Below are positions 55,338 through 63,602 of a DNA stretch of 64,000 nt, in pieces (within the stretch, counting starts at the first letter, position 1; the number at the start of each line of letters is the position of its first letter). Source of the stretch: Niastella sp. (GTDB lineage: Bacteria > Bacteroidota > Bacteroidia > Chitinophagales > Chitinophagaceae). The stretch is taken from NCBI GenBank assembly GCA_016710595.1, contig JADJVM010000008.1, forward strand, positions 124,001 to 188,000. The letters are read 5' to 3'. Made by a program: the position numbers and the translations under genes. Under the pieces are notes generated by a model that had not been told where the DNA came from, did no database searches, and saw only the letters and a program-made list of their open reading frames with translations.

Positions 55338-55598
55338 ATGGTTACTACCCTACAAGAACAGTTTGAAGCGGCTGCTGCTGCAAGTAAATCTCTTTCTCAA
55401 AAACCAAGTAACGACACGTTACTACAATTGTATTCCTTATATAAACAAGCAACTGCAGGGGATGCAACAGATGAAAAGCCGTCTAATCCTTTTGATTTTG
55501 TTGCAAAAGCCAAATATGAAGCCTGGGTTTCACTTAAAGGATTACCGGCAAACGAAGCCATGCAACGTTATATAGAGTTGGTAAAAAAACTGGCATAG
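55338..55598 (+). CDS. Acyl-CoA-binding protein
   Basis: An 86-residue four-helix ACBP, a soluble carrier of long-chain acyl-CoA. Diagnostic segments are LQEQFEAAAAASKSL, LLQLYSLYKQATAGDA (Tyr and Lys contacting the CoA), KPSNPFDFVAKAKYEAW and AMQRYIELVKKL, covering the whole family length. ACBP is mainly eukaryotic but occurs in some bacteria, including Bacteroidota. It stands alone downstream of a long non-coding region. Confidence 0.92.
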   Translation: MVTTLQEQFEAAAAASKSLSQKPSNDTLLQLYSLYKQATAGDATDEKPSNPFDFVAKAKYEAWVSLKGLPANEAMQRYIELVKKLA

Positions 55599-55763
55599 TA
55601 ATTCTATTTCATTTTCAAAATTTTAGTATTTGGTTTATGTGGCAATAAACGACTCATTTTTAATGTAATTCTTTTACAATTTTTTGTATGTTTAAAATAG
55701 GGTTTTACATTGGTTTTAATTGATTAATTACGTGTTATGCACAATGCTCAGCTAACAAATACG

Positions 55764-55771
55764 TAATTTTG
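55764..55771 (+). promoter_or_regulatory. Bacteroidota -7 promoter box for the ABC exporter gene
   Basis: TAATTTTG, ending 5 nt before the ATG at 55777. A leaderless or nearly leaderless mRNA is implied. Confidence 0.55.
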
Positions 55772-55776
55772 TAAAG

Positions 55777-57612
55777 ATGTCTCATCTGTTTACGCTTAAT
55801 CGTTTTTTTTGGAAGTACCGCAGGCGGTTTTTCTTTGGGATATTTTTTGTGGTTCTTACCAATTATTTTAGAATACTTTCCCCACAACTTACCGGGTATA
55901 TCATTAATAGTGTGATAGCGGCCTTAAAACCCGGCTCGGCAATGGCGCCACATGTGGGTAATTCTGGCTATAATTTTATTGTGCGCTATATTATTGATTG
56001 GATGGGTGGATTGTCTTTTCATCAAAAAATCCTGGCTACAGGCCTTACCCTCATTGGCCTGGCATTGATAAGTGGCTTCTTTATGTTTTTAATGCGGCAA
56101 ACCATCATTGTAATGAGCCGGTTGATTGAATTTGACCAGAAGAATCAAATTTTTGCACATTATCAAAAGTTAGATAATACTTTTTATAAGCAACACAGTA
56201 CCGGGGACCTTATGAACAGGATATCAGAAGATGTAAGCAGGGTAAGGATGTACACAGGCCCTGCCATCATGTACTTTATAAACCTGGCCGCTGTAATTGG
56301 TTTCAGCCTGTTCTTTATGTTGCGGTCAGATGTAAAACTCACATTGGTGTCACTTTGCCCATTGCCCGTACTGGCGATAGCTATTTATTATGTAAATACA
56401 ATCATTAATAAAAAAAGTGAACGTATCCAGGTAATGTTAAGCAACCTTACTACCAATGCCCAGGAATCTTATTCCGGTATAAGGGTTATAAAATCATTTG
56501 TGCAAGAAAACCAGATGTTTCGTTTTTTTAAGCAAAATAGTGAGACTTACCGTGATAATGCACTAAGTCTCGCTAAAACAGAAGCCATTTATTTTCCCAG
56601 TATGGCATTATTAATTGGGTTAAGTACCCTTATTACCATTATGGTAGGATCTTTAGATGTGGTAAATGGGGTGCCGGGTGCCGATGTGGGTAAAATAGCG
56701 GAATTTGTGATGTATATACAAATGCTTACATTTCCTGTAAGTGCCATTGGCTGGACGGCCAGTATGACTCAACGTGCTGCTACTTCACAAAGACGGATCA
56801 ATGAGTTTTTACTCACCGATACCGAAATTAAAGATGCACCAGGCGCAAAAGATATTGCTATCTCAGGCAAGATTAAAATTGAAAATTTAAATTTCACCTA
56901 TCAGAATACCGGCATACATGCAATAAAAGATTTGAACCTTACTATATTACCAGGTGAGAAAATTGCTGTTGTTGGAAGAACCGGTTCGGGTAAATCAACC
57001 TTTGCAAAATTATTGCTTCGTATGTATAATGCTGACAAAGGTTTTATACGATATGATGATGTGCAGGTTGATGATATAAAACTTCATTCACTTCGTAACC
57101 AGGTGAGTTTTGTGCCACAGGAAGTATTTTTATTTAGTGATACGATTAAAAATAATATTTTGTTTGGTAAAGCCGATGGTACCGATGAAGAAGTATTTGA
57201 AGCTGCCCGGCAATCCGGTATTTATAGCGATATCATAAATTTTGACAATGGCTTTGAGACACTGGTAGGAGAACGGGGAGTAACCCTGAGTGGTGGCCAA
57301 AAACAAAGAATAAGTATTGCCAGGGCATTAATTAAAAAGCCCGAGCTGGTTATTTTTGATGATTGTTTAAGCGCCGTAGATGCCCGAACAGAAAAGGAGA
57401 TACTGGGCCATTTATACCAATATTTGCAGGATCGTACTGCCATTATTATTACCCACCGTATATTCTCACTTTTTAATTTTGACCGGGTTATCGTAATGGA
57501 ACAGGGGCGTATTGCAGAACAGGGTACTCATGCTGAACTATTAAAAGCCGGTGGCCTCTATGCAGCTATGTATCACCGCCAGCAGGAGCAACAGCCTGGT
57601 GAGGATGTGTAA
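55777..57612 (+). CDS. ABC exporter, fused permease-ATPase (MsbA/LmrA type)
   Basis: A 611-residue half-transporter that would dimerise in the inner membrane. The N-terminal six-helix domain (about 1-335) precedes a nucleotide-binding domain with Walker A VVGRTGSGKSTFAKLLL, Q-loop FVPQEVFLFSDT, signature TLSGGQKQRISIARAL, Walker B LVIFDDCLSAVD and switch His IIITHR. Residue Asp instead of Glu after Walker B (FDDC) is unusual, because most exporters carry a catalytic Glu there. The substrate (lipid, drug or peptide) cannot be predicted. Confidence 0.92.
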   Translation: MSHLFTLNRFFWKYRRRFFFGIFFVVLTNYFRILSPQLTGYIINSVIAALKPGSAMAPHVGNSGYNFIVRYIIDWMGGLSFHQKILATGLTLIGLALISGFFMFLMRQTIIVMSRLIEFDQKNQIFAHYQKLDNTFYKQHSTGDLMNRISEDVSRVRMYTGPAIMYFINLAAVIGFSLFFMLRSDVKLTLVSLCPLPVLAIAIYYVNTIINKKSERIQVMLSNLTTNAQESYSGIRVIKSFVQENQMFRFFKQNSETYRDNALSLAKTEAIYFPSMALLIGLSTLITIMVGSLDVVNGVPGADVGKIAEFVMYIQMLTFPVSAIGWTASMTQRAATSQRRINEFLLTDTEIKDAPGAKDIAISGKIKIENLNFTYQNTGIHAIKDLNLTILPGEKIAVVGRTGSGKSTFAKLLLRMYNADKGFIRYDDVQVDDIKLHSLRNQVSFVPQEVFLFSDTIKNNILFGKADGTDEEVFEAARQSGIYSDIINFDNGFETLVGERGVTLSGGQKQRISIARALIKKPELVIFDDCLSAVDARTEKEILGHLYQYLQDRTAIIITHRIFSLFNFDRVIVMEQGRIAEQGTHAELLKAGGLYAAMYHRQQEQQPGEDV

Positions 57613-57655
57613 AATACAGTTACTGTGATAAATTTTGTGATTTAAAAAACAATTT

Positions 57656-57663
57656 TATCTTTG
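57656..57663 (+). promoter_or_regulatory. Bacteroidota -7 promoter box for the DUF3276 gene
   Basis: TATCTTTG. The last three bases are the TTG that would open the longest frame at 57661, so that start is rejected. Confidence 0.6.
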
Positions 57664-57708
57664 TCCGGCTGTATAAGCAAGTTTAAAAATTTAAAAAAAC
57701 AATTTAAA

Positions 57709-58194
57709 GTGGCGTACGAAAACAACGAAAAAAAAATGGAAAGCGTTTATAGCAAACGTATAAAAGCAGGGAAACGCAGAACTTACTTTTTTGATGTAAG
57801 AGAAACCCGTGGTGCTGATTATTATTTAACCATTACAGAAAGCCGTAAGCGTTTTGATTCTGATGGATATGACAGGCATAAGATTTTTTTATACAAAGAA
57901 GATTTTAATAAGTTTATAAAAGGCCTGAACGAAGCAGTAGATTTTGTAAAAACAGACCTGATGCCCGATTTTGATTTTGATGCATTCAATCATGATACAC
58001 CTTATGAAGAAGGTGCCGAAGGGCAACAAAATTCACCAGCTCTTCCGATGGAAGCAACGCCTGCCGAGGGTCATGAAGAATCACCTACAAATTCTTCGGC
58101 ACCAGAAACCCCTTTAGCCGGGGCGCAAGAACTTCCCAAAGAAGAACCCGGAGCCGGTAGTGGAATACAACATGAAGAAGTTGATAAATGGTAA
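57709..58194 (+). CDS. DUF3276 PUR-alpha-like nucleic-acid-binding protein
   Basis: A 161-residue protein. Residues 10-85 are the PUR-like domain typical of Bacteroidota and relatives: VYSKRIKAGKRRTYFFDVRE, DYYLTITESRKRF and IFLYKEDFNKFIKGLNEAVDF. The C-terminal 75 residues are acidic, proline- and serine-rich and probably disordered. The start is taken as GTG 57709 (MAYENNEKKMESVYS); ATG 57736 is an alternative, and TTG 57661 is inside the promoter box. Single-stranded DNA or RNA binding is expected from the fold; the role is unknown. Confidence 0.82.
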   Translation: MAYENNEKKMESVYSKRIKAGKRRTYFFDVRETRGADYYLTITESRKRFDSDGYDRHKIFLYKEDFNKFIKGLNEAVDFVKTDLMPDFDFDAFNHDTPYEEGAEGQQNSPALPMEATPAEGHEESPTNSSAPETPLAGAQELPKEEPGAGSGIQHEEVDKW

Positions 58195-58217
58195 TACAAA
58201 AATATATTTCAATAAAG

Positions 58218-58243
58218 AGCCTTCTTGACCGAAGGTTTTTTTA
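58218..58243 (+). terminator. Intrinsic terminator after the DUF3276 gene
   Basis: CCTTC (58220-58224) and GAAGG (58231-58235) with a 6-nt loop, followed by seven T. Confidence 0.8.
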
Positions 58244-58332
58244 TGAATTTATTTTTTATTTTAACGTTGTGAAAAGACTTTATTTATTATTTTCACGTTC
58301 AAGTTTTGTAACCCCCAATATTTTTCTATATC

Positions 58333-59088
58333 ATGCCTATGCGTCAATGCATAATAATTAATATTATCCTATTTTTCTTTACGATTACATCCACAGCACA
58401 ACGCCCCCCGGATTTTAAACTCTTTACCCGAACACAGGATCCATTAAATAAAGTAGAAGATTCAGTAAAAAAGCAATTTGAAAGACAAAATTTAAATTGG
58501 CCTCCTGCCTCCTTGTATATCCGTTCATTTAAATACGACCGCCAATTAGAAATATGGGTACAGAATAATACAAATGAGCCTTATAAATTATTTAAGACTT
58601 ATAAAGTGTGTATGCAAAGCGGCACCATGGGGCCTAAACGTATGGAAGGTGATTACCAGGTACCTGAAGGATTTTATTACATCAATGAATTTAATCCAAA
58701 CAGTGTTTATCATTTATCCCTCGGTCTCAATTATCCCAATGCATCTGATCGCATTTTAAGTGATAGCATCAGACCCGGTAGCGCTATTTACATACATGGT
58801 AATTGTGTAAGCACGGGTTGTATCCCAATAAGTGATGCACCAATAGAGGAATTATTTGTTTTAGCATCGGCTGTAAAAGCTGCCGGGCAGGAGTTTATAC
58901 CCGTACATGTATTTCCCGTAAAATATTCAGTAAAAAAATCTTTGGACTTCCTCAATGCCAGTATTCAGAATAATGCATATCTCCAGCATTTTAATGCCAA
59001 CCTCCGCCGTGGATATGATTATTTTGAAACCAAGAAAAAACTTCCCATCATTATGGTAAATAAAGAGGGAGAATACGTGTACAATTAA
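58333..59088 (+). CDS. L,D-transpeptidase (YkuD family)
   Basis: A 251-residue periplasmic enzyme with signal peptide MPMRQCIIINIILFFFTITSTAQ. The YkuD active site is visible as IYIHGNCVSTGCIPISD, with His of HG and the catalytic Cys of STGCI. MQSGTMGPKRMEGDYQVPEG is the upstream conserved segment. It is closest in layout to the YafK/DpaA-like group, whose members form or cut peptidoglycan cross-links or lipoprotein links. No partner gene is adjacent. Confidence 0.86.
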   Translation: MPMRQCIIINIILFFFTITSTAQRPPDFKLFTRTQDPLNKVEDSVKKQFERQNLNWPPASLYIRSFKYDRQLEIWVQNNTNEPYKLFKTYKVCMQSGTMGPKRMEGDYQVPEGFYYINEFNPNSVYHLSLGLNYPNASDRILSDSIRPGSAIYIHGNCVSTGCIPISDAPIEELFVLASAVKAAGQEFIPVHVFPVKYSVKKSLDFLNASIQNNAYLQHFNANLRRGYDYFETKKKLPIIMVNKEGEYVYN

Positions 59089-59213
59089 TCGTAGTATGGG
59101 CAATGTTTACCAGTATAAATTAATTTAAAACTACCAACTTAAAAAGGATGTTGAAAACCGATACATTATTTCATGTATTTTTACAACATTCATAAAAATT
59201 TTAAGTAGCTATT

Positions 59214-60209
59214 TTGAATACCTTTGGTACCATTTTCCGGATGCATATTTTTGGCGAATCTCATGGCCCTGCAGTAGGCATTATAATTGATGGTTGCCCC
59301 ACAGGTATGGATATACATGCCGATATGTTTACAACTGATTTGGAAAGGCGCAAAGGAGGAATCCTAAAAGGAACGACCCCCCGGTCAGAACCGGATGTAC
59401 CCATATTTTTATCTGGCGTGTTTAATAACAAAACAACCGGAGCTCCTCTTACTATTATATTTGAAAATACAAATACCCGAAGCAAAGATTATGAAATGCA
59501 GCGGGAAATACCACGCCCGGGTCATGCCGACTTTGTTGCCCAAAAAAAATATAAAGGAATGCAGGATTACCGGGGTGGCGGGCATTTTAGTGGCAGGCTA
59601 ACTGTGGCGTTGGTTGCAGCAGGCGTAATAGCAAAAAAAATACTGGCAAAACGAAATATAATTTGTTCATCAAATATTATTGAGATTGGCGGGGAAACCG
59701 ATATGGATAAAGGGTTACAAAAAGCAATTGATGCAAAAGATAGTGTAGGCGGAATTATTACCTGCCACATCACCGGACTGCCAATAGGATTGGGAGAACC
59801 TTTTTTTAATTCAGTAGAATCATTGATTAGCCACCTGGTTTTTTCTATCCCTGCTATCAAAGGAATTGAATTTGGCGCTGGTTTTTCAGCAGCAAAAATG
59901 TTTGGCAGCGAACACAATGATGCATTGGAAAATAAAGAAGGAAAAACTACCAGTAACCATGCAGGTGGTATAGTAGGTGGTATTACCAATGGAAATGAAG
60001 TAAATTTTAAAGTAGTGGTAAAGCCCACATCTTCTACACCAAAAAAACAAACAAGTTTAAACGTAGTGACCAATAAACCCGAAGAATTTTCGATTAAAGG
60101 CAGGCACGACCTCTGCATTGCCTTGCGGGTACCTGTTGTTTTAGAAGCAGTAGCAGCTTGTGTGATGGCCGACTTGTTATTTTTAAATGATCAACAATTA
60201 AATTATTAA
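59214..60209 (+). CDS. aroC: Chorismate synthase
   Basis: The last enzyme of the shikimate pathway: it converts EPSP to chorismate with reduced FMN. The start is TTG 59214, giving NTFGTIFRMHIFGESHGPAVG, the invariant N-terminus; there is no ATG alternative that keeps it. RRKGGILKGTTPRSEPD, RPGHADFVAQKKYKGMQDYRGGG and GRHDLCIALRVPVVLEAVAACV are all in place. The 331 residues are slightly short for the family (about 350). It is probably co-transcribed with the downstream E1 gene (40 bp gap). Confidence 0.93.
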   Translation: MNTFGTIFRMHIFGESHGPAVGIIIDGCPTGMDIHADMFTTDLERRKGGILKGTTPRSEPDVPIFLSGVFNNKTTGAPLTIIFENTNTRSKDYEMQREIPRPGHADFVAQKKYKGMQDYRGGGHFSGRLTVALVAAGVIAKKILAKRNIICSSNIIEIGGETDMDKGLQKAIDAKDSVGGIITCHITGLPIGLGEPFFNSVESLISHLVFSIPAIKGIEFGAGFSAAKMFGSEHNDALENKEGKTTSNHAGGIVGGITNGNEVNFKVVVKPTSSTPKKQTSLNVVTNKPEEFSIKGRHDLCIALRVPVVLEAVAACVMADLLFLNDQQLNY

Positions 60210-60249
60210 TGGAGTAAGGTATTGCCTGATACCGATTGCATAAAATATT

Positions 60250-62319
60250 ATGGCATTAACGAAAGAGATGTATATAAGGGCCTGGGAGAAAATGTGCCTG
60301 GCAAAAGCAATGGCAGAAACCTATGAAGCCAACCGGCAAATATGTAAATATGTTCATAGCACAAGCCGGGGGCACGAAGCCATACAACTGGCTACCGCAT
60401 TTAATTTATTACCATGCGATTTTGTAAGCCCTTATTACCGGGATGAAAGCATCATGCTGGGCCTTGATTTTTCACCTTATGAATTAATGTTGCAATTATT
60501 GGCAAAAGCTGATGATCCTTTTACCGGGGGCAGGGAATATTATAACCATCCCAATGGAAGGTTTCCCGGCAAGCCAACCATGATACACCAAAGCAGCGCT
60601 ACCGGTATGCAGGCAATCCCCACCACCGGCATTGCTCAGGGAATAAAATATTTGGAACGTACAGGATCAGATCAACTGCATAAAGGCTCATCAGGTGAAT
60701 TACCCGTAGTAGTATGCTCTTTAGGAGATGCCAGTATTACGGAAGGAGAAGTAAGTGAGGCATTTCAATTTGCAGCCTTGCATCAATTACCCATCATCTA
60801 CCTGGTGCAGGATAATGAATGGGGCATTAGCGTAAGCAGGCAGGAAGCCAGGACTTCCAATGCTTTCGATTTTATTTCAGGGTTTAAAGGAATAGAAAGG
60901 ATTAGCATTGATGGGAGTGATTTTGAAGCCAGCTATAACACTATGAAACAAATAATACAGGAAGTGCGTGAAAAACGCAGCCCCTGGCTGGTGCATGCAA
61001 GGGTACCATTACTGGGTCACCATACCAGTGGAGTAAGAAAAGAATTTTATCGTTCAGAAGACGACTTGCTGAAACATGGGTTAAGGGATCCTTTCCCTAA
61101 GCTAAAGGAAATACTTTTGCGTGATGGCTTTTCACAAGCAGAATTAGATGCAATAGAGAATGAAACACGTTTACAAGTTTTAAAAGACTTTGAAAAAGCT
61201 GTTGCTTCACCTGAACCGGATACGGCACATATAGAACAATTTGTATTTGCAGATACCCCAGTTAGGGTAGAAAAAGGTGTGAGAGAGCCAAAGGATAAAG
61301 AAAAAGTATTGATGGTAGATGCTGCACTATTTGCAATTCGGGAAATTATGGCATTGCACCCTGAAGCCGTTTTATATGGGCAGGATGTAGGCCGCAGGTT
61401 GGGTGGCGTTTTTAGAGAAGCTGCTACACTTGCGGAGCAGTTTGGTGATCACCGGGTTTTTAATACTGCTATACAGGAAGCTTATATTATTGGTTCTACA
61501 GTTGGCATGAGCGCTGTAGGATTAAAACCGATTGTAGAAGTTCAGTTTGCAGATTATATTTACCCGGGATTGAATCAGTTGGTTACAGAGATTTCGAAAA
61601 GTGGTTACTTAACTTGTGGTAAGTTTCCGGTGCAAACGCTTATACGGGTTCCTATTGGAGCTTATGGAGGAGGAGGCCCTTATCATAGCGGGAGTGTAGA
61701 AAGCACATTACTTACCGTTAAAGGAATTAAAGTCGTTTATCCATCGAATGCTGCCGATATGAAAGGATTGATGAAAGCCGCTTTTTATGATCCAAACCCG
61801 GTGGTAATGCTGGAACATAAAGGCCTGTACTGGAGTAAAGTGCCGGGAACAGAAGCTGCTAAAACGATTGAACCAGATGAAAATTATATCATACCTCTAG
61901 GGAAAGCCAACATAAAACTCCGTGCTACAGAAGTTAAAATAAAAGAGGGGGAAAGTTGTTGTATCGTTACGTATGGTATGGGTGTATATTGGGCATTGGA
62001 AGCAGCCCGAAAATTTGATGGTAATATTGAAGTAATAGATTTACGAAGTTTATTTCCTTTAGATGAAACACTGTTATTTGAAACTGTGAAGAAACATGGT
62101 AAATGTATTGTACTTACTGAAGAACAACAGAACAATTCATTTGCTGAAGCCCTCGCAGGAAGGATTTCAAAAGCATGCTTTAAATTTTTAGATGCACCTG
62201 TAGATGTGTTAGGTGCATTGAACTTACCGGCAGTCCCAATGAATATGGGATTGGAAAAAGCAATGCTTCCCAATGCAGAAAAACTGGAAGACCGGATTCG
62301 TTCCCTATTGGCATATTGA
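60250..62319 (+). CDS. Alpha-ketoacid dehydrogenase E1, alpha and beta subunits in one chain
   Basis: A thiamine-diphosphate enzyme of the branched-chain 2-oxoacid (or pyruvate) dehydrogenase group. Residues 1-325 are the alpha part, with VVCSLGDASITEGEVSEAFQ and QDNEWGISVS for TPP/Mg binding and LGHHTSGVRKEFYRSEDD. Residues 350-689 are the beta part, with LYGQDVGRRLGGVFREA, FADYIYPGLNQLVTEI and GGGGPYHSGSVESTLL. The two subunits are separate in most bacteria; this single-chain form is common in Bacteroidota. The E2 and E3 genes are not nearby. Confidence 0.9.
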   Translation: MALTKEMYIRAWEKMCLAKAMAETYEANRQICKYVHSTSRGHEAIQLATAFNLLPCDFVSPYYRDESIMLGLDFSPYELMLQLLAKADDPFTGGREYYNHPNGRFPGKPTMIHQSSATGMQAIPTTGIAQGIKYLERTGSDQLHKGSSGELPVVVCSLGDASITEGEVSEAFQFAALHQLPIIYLVQDNEWGISVSRQEARTSNAFDFISGFKGIERISIDGSDFEASYNTMKQIIQEVREKRSPWLVHARVPLLGHHTSGVRKEFYRSEDDLLKHGLRDPFPKLKEILLRDGFSQAELDAIENETRLQVLKDFEKAVASPEPDTAHIEQFVFADTPVRVEKGVREPKDKEKVLMVDAALFAIREIMALHPEAVLYGQDVGRRLGGVFREAATLAEQFGDHRVFNTAIQEAYIIGSTVGMSAVGLKPIVEVQFADYIYPGLNQLVTEISKSGYLTCGKFPVQTLIRVPIGAYGGGGPYHSGSVESTLLTVKGIKVVYPSNAADMKGLMKAAFYDPNPVVMLEHKGLYWSKVPGTEAAKTIEPDENYIIPLGKANIKLRATEVKIKEGESCCIVTYGMGVYWALEAARKFDGNIEVIDLRSLFPLDETLLFETVKKHGKCIVLTEEQQNNSFAEALAGRISKACFKFLDAPVDVLGALNLPAVPMNMGLEKAMLPNAEKLEDRIRSLLAY

Positions 62320-62374
62320 TCTTGATAATTGATTTTAAAATAACCACCGAACTCATTCTAAAATCATTCAAAAG

Positions 62375-62908
62375 ATGAAGCAACGTGAAATTTATACGAT
62401 TGGCCACTCTACCCATCCATTGGATGAATTTGTGAAAATGCTAAAATCATTTTCAATTGAATTGTTAGTGGACATTCGAAGTTTTCCGGGATCCCGGAAA
62501 TTTCCACAGTTTAATAAAGAAAATTTGGAAGTCGCCATTCCTGAAAGTGGCATGGAGTACCTGCACATACGTGAACTGGGAGGCAGGAGAAAAGCATTGG
62601 CGGTGTCGAATAATATGGGTTGGCGTTTAGCGGCTTTTAGGGGTTATGCAGATTATATGGAAACAGCAGATTTTCATAATGCCATAAAAGAATTGGAAAA
62701 AATAGCAATAAAAAAACGGGTGGCATATATGTGTTCCGAAGCAGTGTGGTGGCGATGCCATAGGTCTTTAGTATCTGATTATTTAAAATTAAAAGGCTGG
62801 AAAGTGATGCATATTATGGCTGTTGGTAAAGCAGAAGAGCATCCCTATACAAGCCCTGCTAAAATAATTGATGGTAAATTAGATTACAGTCCCGGTACGG
62901 CACCATAG
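62375..62908 (+). CDS. DUF488 family protein
   Basis: A 177-residue protein of the DUF488 family: TIGHSTHPLDEFVKML at the start, VDIRSFPGSRKFPQFN, LGGRRK, and the late MCSEAVWWRCHRSLVSDYL are diagnostic. The biochemical function is unknown. The gene lies 55 bp after the E1 gene and 25 bp before a small membrane protein gene, and probably shares a transcript with the latter. Confidence 0.88.
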   Translation: MKQREIYTIGHSTHPLDEFVKMLKSFSIELLVDIRSFPGSRKFPQFNKENLEVAIPESGMEYLHIRELGGRRKALAVSNNMGWRLAAFRGYADYMETADFHNAIKELEKIAIKKRVAYMCSEAVWWRCHRSLVSDYLKLKGWKVMHIMAVGKAEEHPYTSPAKIIDGKLDYSPGTAP

Positions 62909-62933
62909 AAAGTAACCAAAAAATAAAAAGAAA

Positions 62934-63398
62934 ATGCAACTTATTCGCTATTTTAATATCCTGCTTACCGGCATTATTTCCGGGATACTAATTGGTATAT
63001 GGATTGGTTTGAATCCCTCCGATTTTAGTTTTGCAGCTTACTTGCCTATTCAGCAAAAATTAATCAGCGATTTGTATAATTTTTTACCCTGGTTACAAGT
63101 GTCAGCGCTCATACTTTGTATTATTTCTGTCTTGCAACATAAAAAACAAAGGTTGGTATTCATTGGATTTATTGTAGCTTCCATATTATTGGCCTGTAGT
63201 TTATTGATCGCACAATTTGCTGTTCATCCATTGCATGATCAAATGATGAATTGGACGGCTGGCACTTTACCTGCACAATGGGAACCTATAGTAAGGGAAA
63301 GCTGGCAATACCAGCAATGGCAAACCATGGCGGTGCTGCTTGCATTTAGTATTATTGTGTGGTATTCCTTATCCGAGCCTGAAATAGAATCTGAATAG
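62934..63398 (+). CDS. DUF1772/anthrone-oxygenase-like membrane protein
   Basis: A 154-residue protein with four hydrophobic segments (about residues 5-27, 52-68, 74-94 and 132-150). The loop NWTAGTLPAQWEPIVRESWQYQQWQTMAVLL before the last segment matches the DUF1772 pattern. The role is unknown. It follows the DUF488 gene by 25 bp. Confidence 0.7.
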   Translation: MQLIRYFNILLTGIISGILIGIWIGLNPSDFSFAAYLPIQQKLISDLYNFLPWLQVSALILCIISVLQHKKQRLVFIGFIVASILLACSLLIAQFAVHPLHDQMMNWTAGTLPAQWEPIVRESWQYQQWQTMAVLLAFSIIVWYSLSEPEIESE

Positions 63399-63602
63399 AA
63401 GATAAAAAGCTATTTTATTTTTTTATCATTCACCGTTTTTTTTTCTGTACATACAACAGTATCCTATTATACATTTATTGATTCCTGATAGTAATTTATT
63501 TTTTATTAAATTCAATTTTACTTATATTTATGGAAAGCCTATAAAAATTACAACCATCCAATATCTCTGAGTATTTTATTATGTTAATTATTAAATCCTT
63601 TA

